Shown: positions 5,180 through 10,622 of the stretch, piece after piece
Layout: each line of letters starts with the position of its first letter
Numbering within the stretch: the stretch's first letter is position 1
Source: an uncultured Clostridia bacterium
GTDB lineage: Bacteria > Bacillota > Clostridia > Lachnospirales > Lachnospiraceae
Assembly: GCA_947304065.1 (NCBI GenBank)
Contig: CAMZAI010000093.1
Coordinates: forward strand, 1 to 10,622
DNA: 10,622 bases
Direction: 5' to 3'
Notes under the pieces: generated by a model
Told to the model about the DNA's origin: nothing
The model's input: the letters and a program-made list of their open reading frames with translations, nothing else
Database searches by the model: none
Translations under genes and position numbers: made by a program

Positions 5180-6410
5180 CGTTATTCCTTCCTGCCGTCT
5201 TTTCCGGCTGTGGATCATTCTTCGGAAGCGCGCTGTATTCGGCGTCTTCCACTTCTTCGCATATCGTATTGTTCTCAGTGTAGATCGGGAGCGTAAAGAA
5301 GAAGGTGCTGCCCTCTCCGGGCGTACTCTCCGCTCCGACCTTTCCGCCGTGGTCTTCGATGATCTTCTTTACGATCGCAAGTCCGAGACCTGAGCCGCCC
5401 TTGCGCGTGCCTCTCGACGAATCCGCCCTGTAGAAGCGCTCGAAAATGTGGGCAAGATCGTTCTCAGCGATACCCGGTCCGTTATCCTCGACCTCGATCT
5501 TTACGCAGCATTTCAGCGGGATAAGGCGTATCTTTATGCTGCCGCTGGGCTTGTTCATGTATTTGACCGCATTGCCTATGATGTTGTTCACAACGCGGCG
5601 CAGCTGCTCGGGATCGGCCTTCACGAGCGTTCCCGCGGGCACCTCGCTGTTAAGCTCCATCGCAATGCCCTTAACCTCCATATCGAGGCTCTGCTCCTCA
5701 ACGCAGTCCATGAAGTACGCGTTGATATCGAGCTTTCCGAAATTGTACGGAATGATGTTGCTGTCGATCTTCGAGTAAAGGCTCAGCTCGTCGACAAGTA
5801 CCGACATGTCCGAAGCCTTCGTATAGATCGTGCGGATGTACTTGTTCCGCTTCTCCTCACTGTCCGCGACTCCGTCGATGATACCCTCCGCGTAGCCCTT
5901 TATGGCCGTGAGAGGGGTCTTCAGGTCATGCGAGATATTGCTTATCAGTTCTATCGTGTCCTGCTCGTACTTCATCCTCGCGTCGATCTGCTCCTTCAGC
6001 CTCACGCGCATCTCCTCGAACTCCTCGCAGAGCTGTCCGAGTTCGTCGTCGGGACTGCCCGAAATGGTGAAATCAAGATTGCCCTGTTTCATGTTCGCGG
6101 TCGCCATTCTCAGGACGTTCAGCGGCCGGATCAGGCTCCGGTAGAGCCAAACGACCGTAACGAAAGCCGTAAGCAGGATGATCAGTCCGATCAGAATGAT
6201 CGTCTGCCTCACCGGCAGCTCCATGCGGGGTACCGAACTGTCGTTGCGGACAACATAATAAATGGTCTCTCCGTCCTCGGTCGACATCGTCCCCTTTTCG
6301 AGGTTTCTGTAATTAAAGCCCAGGACCGCCGCCGTTACCGTACCGGCCAGCAATATGGGCACCAGTATAATGATGGCAAAGGCCACCAGAAGTCTTTTCT
6401 TTAAGCCCAT
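5154..6410 (-). CDS. Membrane sensor histidine kinase with HAMP domain
   Basis: A 418-residue two-component kinase, partner of the regulator that follows it. TM1 (about 7-30) and TM2 (about 69-91) flank an external loop of only about 37 residues, too short for a folded sensor such as PAS or Cache. Then come HAMP (about 88-141), HisKA with SHDLKTP and H161 as phosphorylated residue, and HATPase_c with the N box NNIIGNAVKY (275-284), DNGPGI (309-314), FERFYR and GSGLGL (339-344). A polar 40-residue tail (380-418) is unusual but partly reflects overlap with the regulator start. The ATG at 6410 is preferred because AAAGGAG lies nine bases before it; an upstream TTG at 6431 would start before that site. 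Short-loop kinases often sense through the membrane or a partner protein; the signal here is unknown. Confidence 0.94.
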   Translation of the reverse strand: MGLKKRLLVAFAIIILVPILLAGTVTAAVLGFNYRNLEKGTMSTEDGETIYYVVRNDSSVPRMELPVRQTIILIGLIILLTAFVTVVWLYRSLIRPLNVLRMATANMKQGNLDFTISGSPDDELGQLCEEFEEMRVRLKEQIDARMKYEQDTIELISNISHDLKTPLTAIKGYAEGIIDGVADSEEKRNKYIRTIYTKASDMSVLVDELSLYSKIDSNIIPYNFGKLDINAYFMDCVEEQSLDMEVKGIAMELNSEVPAGTLVKADPEQLRRVVNNIIGNAVKYMNKPSGSIKIRLIPLKCCVKIEVEDNGPGIAENDLAHIFERFYRADSSRGTRKGGSGLGLAIVKKIIEDHGGKVGAESTPGEGSTFFFTLPIYTENNTICEEVEDAEYSALPKNDPQPEKTAGRNNDEEKNTDH

Positions 6411-6435
6411 GAAATGATGCTCCTTTATCAACTTA

Positions 6436-6478
6436 ATGCTAACACAGACGTATTTTCAAGTCCATAAAGATTGTGTTA
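6436..6478 (-). promoter_or_regulatory. Possible promoter/operator region of the two-component operon
   Basis: A minus-strand extended -10, TGT-TAGCAT, lies at 6441-6436 (with TGT just upstream), but no good -35 is visible at the right distance. A perfect 7-bp inverted repeat, TAACACA (6440-6446) and TGTGTTA (6472-6478), brackets it with centres 32 bases apart, about three helical turns. Autoregulation of the operon is one possible reading; the evidence is weak. Confidence 0.3.
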
Positions 6479-6507
6479 AACTTTTGGGAAATCATTGGAA
6501 AACGCAC

Positions 6508-6538
6508 AAAAAAAGACCCTGACGATGTCAGGATCTTT
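6508..6538 (-). terminator. Intrinsic terminator after the 6560-7300 gene
   Basis: On the minus strand AAAGATCCTGAC (6538-6527) pairs with GTCAGGGTCTTT (6523-6512) around ATC, with one G-U pair, and is followed by a run of Ts continuing to 6508. It lies 22 bases beyond the stop of the unknown gene and separates it from the kinase operon on the same strand. Confidence 0.88.
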
Positions 6539-6559
6539 CAAAAACCGTATTCGGCCGCA

Positions 6560-7300
6560 TTATTCGTTTTTATCGGCGCTGTCGCTGATATTGATGCTTG
6601 TGTAGCTTGCTTCAGCACGGGTGTAGCTCGCCGAAACCTTGATAGTGGTGGTCTGTGCCGCAGCTACCGCGGTGCTTCCGCCGTTGTTAGCAGCAACTTC
6701 TGTACTTCCGCCGAGGCTTGCGATCCACTCATCGAGTTTCTTATATGTAGCTTCCATGGTCTGGTTCGAGATATCGGGAAGATCCTCTCCCCACTCGATG
6801 CCGGCCTGCTTGAAGCCTTCCTTTACCGCCTCGTACATCTGCTGTGCAAGCTCAAGATTGTCTCCCGCAAGTGCTTTCGCAAAGGAAACGATCCTGTCGG
6901 AGGTCTGCTCTACGCCCCAGTATCCGTCCTCGGAAATATCTTCCTGCGCCTGAGCGCGGGTCTCCTCATCGACCTCGAGCTTTCTGAACACACTTGCAAG
7001 GCCCTCTGAATTCTCGAAAGTTCCGCCCTGCTTTAAGAGCAGCTTCTCGACAAGTCCGCGAAGCTGTGCGGTACGTGCCTCCGCGTCTGCCTTAAGTTTG
7101 TCTATTGTCTCATAATCGATCTTGTGGTTTGCGAGCGCCGAAGCCTTATCTTCATCGCTCTTCTCATATACCGCGGCGTCGGTCGATGCCGCAACAGCCG
7201 AAGTCTTGGTGATCTCGGCGGAAAAAGTCACATTCTCATAGGATGCGCTCGCCGATGTAATATTAACGTTTGTTCCGGGATTGATTCCGTTCAGTGCCAT
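6560..7300 (-). CDS. Conserved-looking protein of unknown function with Ser/Thr-rich ends
   Basis: A 246-residue acidic protein with no signal peptide or membrane segment. The core (about 58-195) is helical and charged, with a distinctive stretch DGYWGVEQTSDRI (125-137) followed by a further helix pair ending near KKLDEW (187-192). I have an impression of similar DGYxGVEQTSDR proteins in other Clostridia, possibly under a DUF label, but cannot name the family with certainty. The ends are different: residues 12-45 and 215-240 are rich in Ser, Thr, Ala and Tyr and share the words SASY and ASY, and residues 197-214 hold a tandem GGSTxVAA. AAGGAGG lies seven bases before the ATG. It is flanked by terminators on both sides, and its own promoter is not obvious. 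A surface or appendage-linked role is speculation. Confidence 0.88.
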   Translation of the reverse strand: MALNGINPGTNVNITSASASYENVTFSAEITKTSAVAASTDAAVYEKSDEDKASALANHKIDYETIDKLKADAEARTAQLRGLVEKLLLKQGGTFENSEGLASVFRKLEVDEETRAQAQEDISEDGYWGVEQTSDRIVSFAKALAGDNLELAQQMYEAVKEGFKQAGIEWGEDLPDISNQTMEATYKKLDEWIASLGGSTEVAANNGGSTAVAAAQTTTIKVSASYTRAEASYTSINISDSADKNE

Positions 7301-7335
7301 AAGATAACCTCCTTGTTATGCAAAAAAACCGACGT

Positions 7336-7374
7336 AAAAAAGACGATACATTCCTTTGTACGGAATATATCGTC
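7336..7374 (-). terminator. Intrinsic terminator after veg, inside the leader of the next gene
   Basis: On the minus strand GACGATATATTCC (7374-7362) pairs with GGAATGTATCGTC (7354-7342), with one mismatch, and is followed by six Ts (7341-7336). It lies 37 bases after the veg stop and only 35 bases before the next gene on the same strand, so it may act as an attenuator for that gene as well as a veg terminator. Confidence 0.82.
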
Positions 7375-7411
7375 ATTTTGCTTTAATTTATTAACCCCTG
7401 TTTTTAAAAAA

Positions 7412-7651
7412 TCAGAAGACAAGTTCCACGTCTCTGATGAGCACGTCTGTGTAGCTGTAAGATATCTGTTTTGCGGCCTCGGGACGGTCTCCGTCAAAGG
7501 TTACGCAGAATACATGGGGATGCATCTCGGAGATGACGCCCTCTGCCACATCGCATCTGTTGCGGCCATGATTCTCTCTGACCAGAACTCTTTTTCCCAT
7601 GTTGCTGAGTATAAGATTGTAAATATAGCACATATTTGCCGGTTGCCTCAT
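7412..7651 (-). CDS. veg: Veg-family protein (biofilm regulator homologue)
   Basis: A 79-residue small soluble protein. The middle MGKRVLVRENHGRNR and the end ISYSYTDVLIRDVELVF align well, from memory, with Bacillus subtilis Veg (NLGKRLTLKANGGRRK and VSYSYADILTETVELTF). In Bacillus, Veg stimulates biofilm matrix genes by opposing SinR; whether that holds in Clostridia, which often lack SinR, is unknown. The first 17 residues (MRQPANMCYIYNLILSN) are less charged than the Bacillus N-terminus. The start is supported by GAGGAG seven bases upstream. It has a strong promoter and its own terminator, so it is a single-gene unit. I am confident of the family, less so of the function. Confidence 0.85.
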   Translation of the reverse strand: MRQPANMCYIYNLILSNMGKRVLVRENHGRNRCDVAEGVISEMHPHVFCVTFDGDRPEAAKQISYSYTDVLIRDVELVF

Positions 7652-7706
7652 TCCGATTCTCCTCTTCCCTATATTTAGTATGTCGTTAGACCCCTAACTA
7701 CAAGAT

Positions 7707-7735
7707 ATCTTACCATCAATCCTTTAAATTGTCAA
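7707..7735 (-). promoter_or_regulatory. Strong sigma-A promoter of veg
   Basis: On the minus strand a perfect TTGACA (7735-7730) and TAAGAT (7712-7707) are exactly 17 bases apart. Transcription should start near 7700, giving about 50 nt of leader. That leader can form a small hairpin, GTTAG/CTAAC (7698-7685). A strong veg promoter is also well known in Bacillus. Confidence 0.85.
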
Positions 7736-7740
7736 AGTGT

Positions 7741-7927
7741 TTTGAATTTTCAATCACAAAATATGGCTTTTTCAAACAAGTGAAAACACAAAATCTAGTT
7801 TTTTAGCCTATTTTCGGGCACTTTGAAAAGAGGTGTCCGGGTATCCCCGGAAAAATTTATTTCCGACTATCGTTTTTGAGAAGAAAAAGGGTAAAGGTCT
7901 TCACTTAATTTCACCTAAAAAACGGCT
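7741..7927. other. Non-coding stretch between divergent veg and tadA, with two mutually exclusive hairpins
   Basis: I see no credible gene here. The A/T-rich DNA contains one GC-rich island. CGGGCAC (7815-7821) pairs with GTGTCCG (7833-7839), 7 bp with one G-U, while TCCGGG (7836-7841) pairs with CCCGGA (7846-7851), 6 bp perfect. They share bases 7836-7839, so only one can form. No U-run follows either. It lies upstream of the tadA promoter, so it would not be in the tadA mRNA unless another promoter exists. Confidence 0.4.
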
Positions 7928-7956
7928 TTCACATTTACACGGAGATAGTTTATAAT
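7928..7956 (+). promoter_or_regulatory. Likely sigma-A promoter for the tadA cluster
   Basis: TTCACA (7928-7933) and a perfect TATAAT (7951-7956) are 17 bases apart. The predicted start near 7963 leaves a short leader of about 26 nt before tadA. Confidence 0.78.
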
Positions 7957-7988
7957 TAATCAAAAAGAAAGCTACGGAGTGATCGGAT

Positions 7989-8546
7989 TTGGATACTGAT
8001 GTTAAATATATGAAAAAGGCCCTGGTGCAGGCAAAGCACGCGCTCGAGCTCGGTGAAGTGCCGATAGGCTGCGTGATCGTCTGTGACGGCAAAGTAGTCG
8101 GACGCGGCTACAACAGACGCAACACGCGAAAGACCACGCTCGCGCACGCCGAGATCACCGCGATCGACCAGGCCAGCCGCAGGCTCGGGGACTGGCGCCT
8201 TGAGGGCTGCACTATGTATGTCACGCTCGAGCCCTGTCAGATGTGCTCGGGTGCGATCGTCCAGTCGCGCATCGACCGCGTCGTGATCGGCGCGATGAAT
8301 CCCAAGGCAGGCTGCGCGGGCTCGATCCTTGACATCCTGCACATGAAGGAATTCAATCATCAGGTCGAGACGACCATCGGCGTCTGCGGCGAGGAATGCA
8401 GCGACATCCTGCAAGTATTCTTTAAGGATCTCCGCGAGCGCAACCGCGCGGAAAAGGCTGCGAAGCGGGCTATGACCGAAGAGGATGCTCTCCGCGATCT
8501 GATGGTCAGCCGGGATCTTTCGGCGGCCTCCGGCAAAAGAAAGTAA
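7989..8546 (+). CDS. tadA: TadA, tRNA adenosine(34) deaminase
   Basis: A 185-residue cytoplasmic zinc enzyme that converts adenosine to inosine at the wobble position of tRNA-Arg(ACG), widening codon reading. The deaminase signatures are HAEI (53-56), with H53 as zinc ligand and E55 as proton shuttle, and PCQMC (82-86), with C83 and C86 as zinc ligands. The N-terminus, YMKKALVQAKHALELGEVPIG, is classic TadA. The start is a TTG with GGAG nine bases upstream; an ATG at 8010 has no ribosome site and would remove part of the first helix. The basic C-terminus (about 148-185) is somewhat longer than in E. coli. It leads a same-strand cluster, with the next start 12 bases after its stop. Confidence 0.95.
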   Translation: MDTDVKYMKKALVQAKHALELGEVPIGCVIVCDGKVVGRGYNRRNTRKTTLAHAEITAIDQASRRLGDWRLEGCTMYVTLEPCQMCSGAIVQSRIDRVVIGAMNPKAGCAGSILDILHMKEFNHQVETTIGVCGEECSDILQVFFKDLRERNRAEKAAKRAMTEEDALRDLMVSRDLSAASGKRK

Positions 8547-8558
8547 AGGAGCTTCACA

Positions 8559-9257
8559 ATGCAGATACACGGTTTTGCAAAGCTTACACTGCTTGATTAT
8601 CCCGGAAAGATAGCCGCCACTGTATTTACCGGCGGCTGCAATTTCCGTTGTCCGTTCTGCCACAACGCGATCCTGGTCCTTAATCCGAATGCGCAGCCCC
8701 TGATAGACGAGAATGAGGTCTTAAAGGAGCTCGAGAGCCGCAAAACAAAGCTCGAGGGAGTCTGCATCACCGGCGGAGAACCTACTCTCTGCAGGGATCT
8801 GCCCGGTTTTATCTCCAAGATCCGCGAGCTGGGCCTCCTGGTCAAGCTCGATTCGAACGGCACCAACCCCGATATGCTCGAGGAACTGATAGACCGCAAA
8901 CTGGTCGATCATGTCGCGATGGATATAAAGTCCTCCCCCGAAGGTTACGGAAGAGCCGTCGGACTCAGGGACATGTCTATGGACAATATATTCCGTTCGG
9001 TCGACCTGCTCATGCAGAGCGGGATTGAATATGAGTTCCGCACTACTGTTGCAGACGGAATCCATACGGCGGACGATTTCAGAAAGATCGCGGTCTGGAT
9101 CAAGGGCGCAAAAGCCTATTTCCTCCAGCAATACAAGGACTCCGGCGATCTTATCGCCCCGCAGGGCCTTTCGTCTCCTTCACGCGAGACGCTCGAATCC
9201 TACCGAAGCATCCTGCTGCCCTTTGTACCGAACACATCGATCCGCGGGGCAGACTGA
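8559..9257 (+). CDS. nrdG: Anaerobic ribonucleotide reductase-activating protein (radical SAM, NrdG2 type)
   Basis: A 232-residue radical SAM protein. The cluster-binding motif CNFRCPFC has C27, C31 and C34 in the CxxxCxxC spacing, followed by the SAM-binding CITGGEPT (69-76). The opening HGFAKLTLLDYPGKIAATVFTGGCNFRC form is typical of the longer NrdG-like activases that install the glycyl radical on class III ribonucleotide reductase; relatives activate other glycyl radical enzymes. Its oxygen-sensitive chemistry fits a strict anaerobe. No nrdD or other glycyl radical enzyme is in the window, so the partner is inferred. AAAGGAG (8545-8551) overlaps the tadA stop and lies seven bases before the ATG, suggesting co-transcription. 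Confidence 0.85.
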   Translation: MQIHGFAKLTLLDYPGKIAATVFTGGCNFRCPFCHNAILVLNPNAQPLIDENEVLKELESRKTKLEGVCITGGEPTLCRDLPGFISKIRELGLLVKLDSNGTNPDMLEELIDRKLVDHVAMDIKSSPEGYGRAVGLRDMSMDNIFRSVDLLMQSGIEYEFRTTVADGIHTADDFRKIAVWIKGAKAYFLQQYKDSGDLIAPQGLSSPSRETLESYRSILLPFVPNTSIRGAD

Positions 9258-9270
9258 AAGGCGGAAACAT

Positions 9271-9813
9271 ATGAAATTCAGATACTGTACGGACCGTCTG
9301 ATCCTGATGGTCGCCGATGAGAGCATGGCGCCGCTCGTGCTCGACTACCTCAACCGGAACCGCAGCGACTTTGAGCACTGGGACAGGGCCTTCGGCGAAG
9401 AATGCTACACGATCGAATATCAGGAACAGGCCCTTGCCGCGGAACAGAAGCTTTTCCTTCGTTCCTCCGGCGTGCGCTACTACATGTTCCTCTCTGAAAA
9501 GCCCGATTTCATCATCGGCAATATCAGTTTTTCCTACCTGACGGAGGACGGGGGACACCGCTGCTCGATCGGATACCGCATTGACACCGAATACCGCGAG
9601 CAGGGCTACGCCTATGAGGCCGCATCCTTCCTGATCCCGCTCATACACGAAAGTTACGGGACAAAGAGGATCGAAGCCGACATCCTCGAGGAAAATATCC
9701 CTTCCAAAAAGCTGATCGAGAAGCTCGGCTTTGAATACGAAGGCATCGCAAGAAAATCACACACGATCGCGGGCGTCGAGAGAGACCACCTGCGATACTC
9801 GCTGATTCTTTAA
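9271..9813 (+). CDS. GNAT-family N-acetyltransferase (RimJ/RimL-like)
   Basis: A 180-residue protein of the GNAT superfamily, transferring acetyl from acetyl-CoA to an amine. It shows the usual RimJ/L order: TDRLIL (7-12), the central strand GYRIDTEYREQGYAYEA (101-117) with acetyl-CoA loop residues Q111, G112 and A114, then NIPSKKLIEKLGFEYEGIARK (142-162). The substrate cannot be told; ribosomal proteins, small amines and antibiotics are all acceptors in this family. The ATG at 9271 follows AAAGG, 13 bases after the nrdG stop; a longer frame from 9025 runs inside nrdG and is rejected. It likely belongs to the tadA-nrdG transcript. Confidence 0.88.
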   Translation: MKFRYCTDRLILMVADESMAPLVLDYLNRNRSDFEHWDRAFGEECYTIEYQEQALAAEQKLFLRSSGVRYYMFLSEKPDFIIGNISFSYLTEDGGHRCSIGYRIDTEYREQGYAYEAASFLIPLIHESYGTKRIEADILEENIPSKKLIEKLGFEYEGIARKSHTIAGVERDHLRYSLIL

Positions 9814-9869
9814 CGGAACATCGATAACTGCGGGAACACCGCTATAAAAATCTGACAGGAATCACAGCC

Positions 9870-10403
9870 ATGAAATATCTTTTTGCATCCGACATCCACG
9901 GATCAGCCTATTACTGCAGAAAGCTGATCGAAGCATACAGAACCGAAAAAGCGGACCGCCTGATCCTGCTTGGCGATCTGCTCTATCACGGTCCGCGAAA
10001 CGACCTCCCGAAGGACTACGCCCCGAAGGAAGTCGCGGCCATGCTGAACGCCCTGAAAGATGAGATCCTCGCGATCCGCGGCAACTGCGAAGCGGAAGTC
10101 GACCAGATGATGCTCGAATTCCCCGTACTAGCCGATTACGCGGCGATCATGACCGATGCGGGGCAGACCATTTATCTCACTCACGGCCATCATTACAATA
10201 TGGAAAATCCCCTCCCGATGAAGGAAGGGGACATTATGATGTACGGGCACACACATGTGCCGCTTGACGAAGTCAGAAACGGAATCCGTTTCTTAAATCC
10301 CGGCTCAGTCTCGATCCCGAAGCAGGACTCCGGACACGGATATATCGTACTCGAGGACGGGAACTTCGTCCGAAAACTGCTTACGCCTCAGGACAGTCCA
10401 TAA
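9870..10403 (+). CDS. yfcE: YfcE-type metallophosphodiesterase
   Basis: A 177-residue calcineurin-like phosphoesterase, close in length and pattern to E. coli YfcE, a manganese-dependent phosphodiesterase of uncertain natural substrate. Metal-binding motifs appear in order: SDIHG (7-11, D8 and H10), LGDLLYHGPRN (34-44, D36), RGNCEAEVDQM (70-80, N72), THGHH (104-108) and YGHTHVP (125-131), then the family-typical NPGSVSIPK (143-151). AGGAA lies ten bases before the ATG. The 56-base gap after the acetyltransferase holds a weak GCGG/CCGC hairpin (9830-9842) without a U-run, so read-through from the cluster is likely. Its last 23 bases overlap the serpin remnant on the other strand. Confidence 0.94.
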   Translation: MKYLFASDIHGSAYYCRKLIEAYRTEKADRLILLGDLLYHGPRNDLPKDYAPKEVAAMLNALKDEILAIRGNCEAEVDQMMLEFPVLADYAAIMTDAGQTIYLTHGHHYNMENPLPMKEGDIMMYGHTHVPLDEVRNGIRFLNPGSVSIPKQDSGHGYIVLEDGNFVRKLLTPQDSP

Positions 10404-10494
10404 CTCCGATAAAGAACGGACTGTTGGTCTCGCAGTCGATCAGCATATAGATAAACGGCCTGGTCAGATATACTTCCTTGGGCTGCGGCTTTCT
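10381..10494 (-). pseudogene. Serpin C-terminal remnant
   Basis: A 37-codon open stretch between TAA at 10497-10495 and TAA at 10383-10381 reads RKPQPKEVYLTRPFIYML, then IDCETNSPFFIGVMDCPEA. This resembles the end of serpins after the reactive loop: the RPF-[hydrophobic]-Y segment nearly fits the serpin signature, and ETNSPFFIG matches the final strand. A whole serpin is about 350-400 residues, so over 90% is missing and no start codon is in frame. Upstream the frame has several stops. It most likely marks a deletion or decayed gene. Another frame here (10388-10510) opens with MSRFVKK after GAGG and may be the start of a different gene joined to the remnant. Confidence 0.62.
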
Positions 10495-10523
10495 TTACAA
10501 ATCTGCTCATTACATGAACCTCA

Positions 10524-10622
10524 TTAATTCAGCTCTTTTGCTTTTTCACCTATTAGACGGGCGACAGCCTTCTTCGGTTCCCATAAATATTGTGCGAAAA
10601 TATCAATCCTGCATTGATAGGA
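10524..10622 (-). CDS. C-terminal end of an unrecognised minus-strand gene (cut by window edge)
   Basis: The frame is open from the window edge to TAA (10526-10524) for 32 codons, ending FAQYLWEPKKAVARLIGEKA plus KELN. The helical, basic and non-repetitive composition and lysine-rich end look like a real C-terminus. I do not recognise the family. A palindrome, TATCAAT-CCTGC-ATTGATA (10601-10619), lies inside it. Confidence 0.5.
   Translation of the reverse strand, partial: SYQCRIDIFAQYLWEPKKAVARLIGEKAKELN

Noticed and set aside
5180..5218. Longer N-terminus for the response regulator
   Set aside because: It adds a basic non-conserved stretch deep inside the kinase gene; the internal ATG at 5179 has a good ribosome site and the canonical start of the family.
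4439..5296. Long plus-strand open frame opposite the response regulator
   Set aside because: It begins in the REP-like repeat and mirrors the regulator gene; the minus-strand product has clear domains, so this is an antisense shadow.
5448..6404. 318-codon plus-strand open frame opposite the histidine kinase
   Set aside because: It has no recognisable domain and is entirely opposite a well-defined kinase; it arises from codon bias in GC-rich DNA.
7362..7400. Sigma-28/SigD-type promoter for the 6560-7300 gene
   Set aside because: GACGATAT resembles the SigD -10, but the nearest TAAA is only 12 bases away rather than about 15, and the words lie within the terminator stem.
7956..8663. 235-codon minus-strand open frame opposite tadA
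   Set aside because: It has no plausible ribosome site or domain and mirrors tadA, whose catalytic motifs are intact.
10601..10619. TATCAAT/ATTGATA palindrome as an attachment or operator site
   Set aside because: It falls inside an open reading frame at the window edge with no integrase or repeat partner visible; a 7-bp palindrome can occur by chance.

Overview
The window looks like chromosomal DNA of a moderately GC-rich anaerobic Firmicute, most likely a Clostridia/Lachnospiraceae-type organism. The pointers are a tetrahydrofolate (THF) riboswitch ahead of folT, a Veg homologue, strong AGGAGG-type ribosome binding sites, an oxygen-sensitive NrdG-type radical SAM activase, and A/T-rich TTGACA/TATAAT promoters between GC-rich genes. 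This assignment is inference from gene content, not from a marker gene. No CRISPR array, tRNA, rRNA or intact transposase gene is visible.

Layout. (1) Positions 1-2216 hold the tail of an upstream gene, a promoter, about 110 nt of strongly hairpinned leader, a class-I THF riboswitch with a likely switching region, and a folT-folC operon (folate uptake plus polyglutamylation) whose genes overlap by ATGA. (2) Positions 2210-3434 hold a membrane diguanylate cyclase on the minus strand that overlaps the end of folC tail-to-tail. (3) Positions 3442-4403 hold a divergent coiled-coil protein of unknown role. (4) Positions 4419-4482 hold a long, nearly perfect inverted repeat with the GGGGACGGTTCTT core of REP/MITE-like elements. 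(5) Positions 4487-6410 hold a histidine kinase/response regulator pair on the minus strand. The regulator reading frame stops just before its last DNA-binding hairpin, and the missing residues are still encoded after the in-frame TAA. (6) Positions 6508-7735 hold an unrecognised low-complexity-flanked protein and a veg gene, each followed by a clear minus-strand intrinsic terminator. (7) Positions 7928-10403 hold a plus-strand cluster of tadA, an nrdG-type activase, a GNAT acetyltransferase and a yfcE-type phosphodiesterase. (8) Positions 10381-10622 hold what looks like decayed DNA: a 37-codon serpin C-terminal remnant and the tail of another minus-strand gene cut by the window edge.

How it fits together. 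folT-folC is a transport-and-trap unit that should be controlled by reduced folate through the riboswitch. The diguanylate cyclase (c-di-GMP) and Veg (biofilm regulation in Bacillus) hint at surface-lifestyle control, but nothing in the sequence links them directly. The items most worth a second look are the interrupted response regulator, the structured leader before the THF riboswitch, the REP-like element, and the serpin scar. I did not find convincing evidence of a wholly new multi-gene system.
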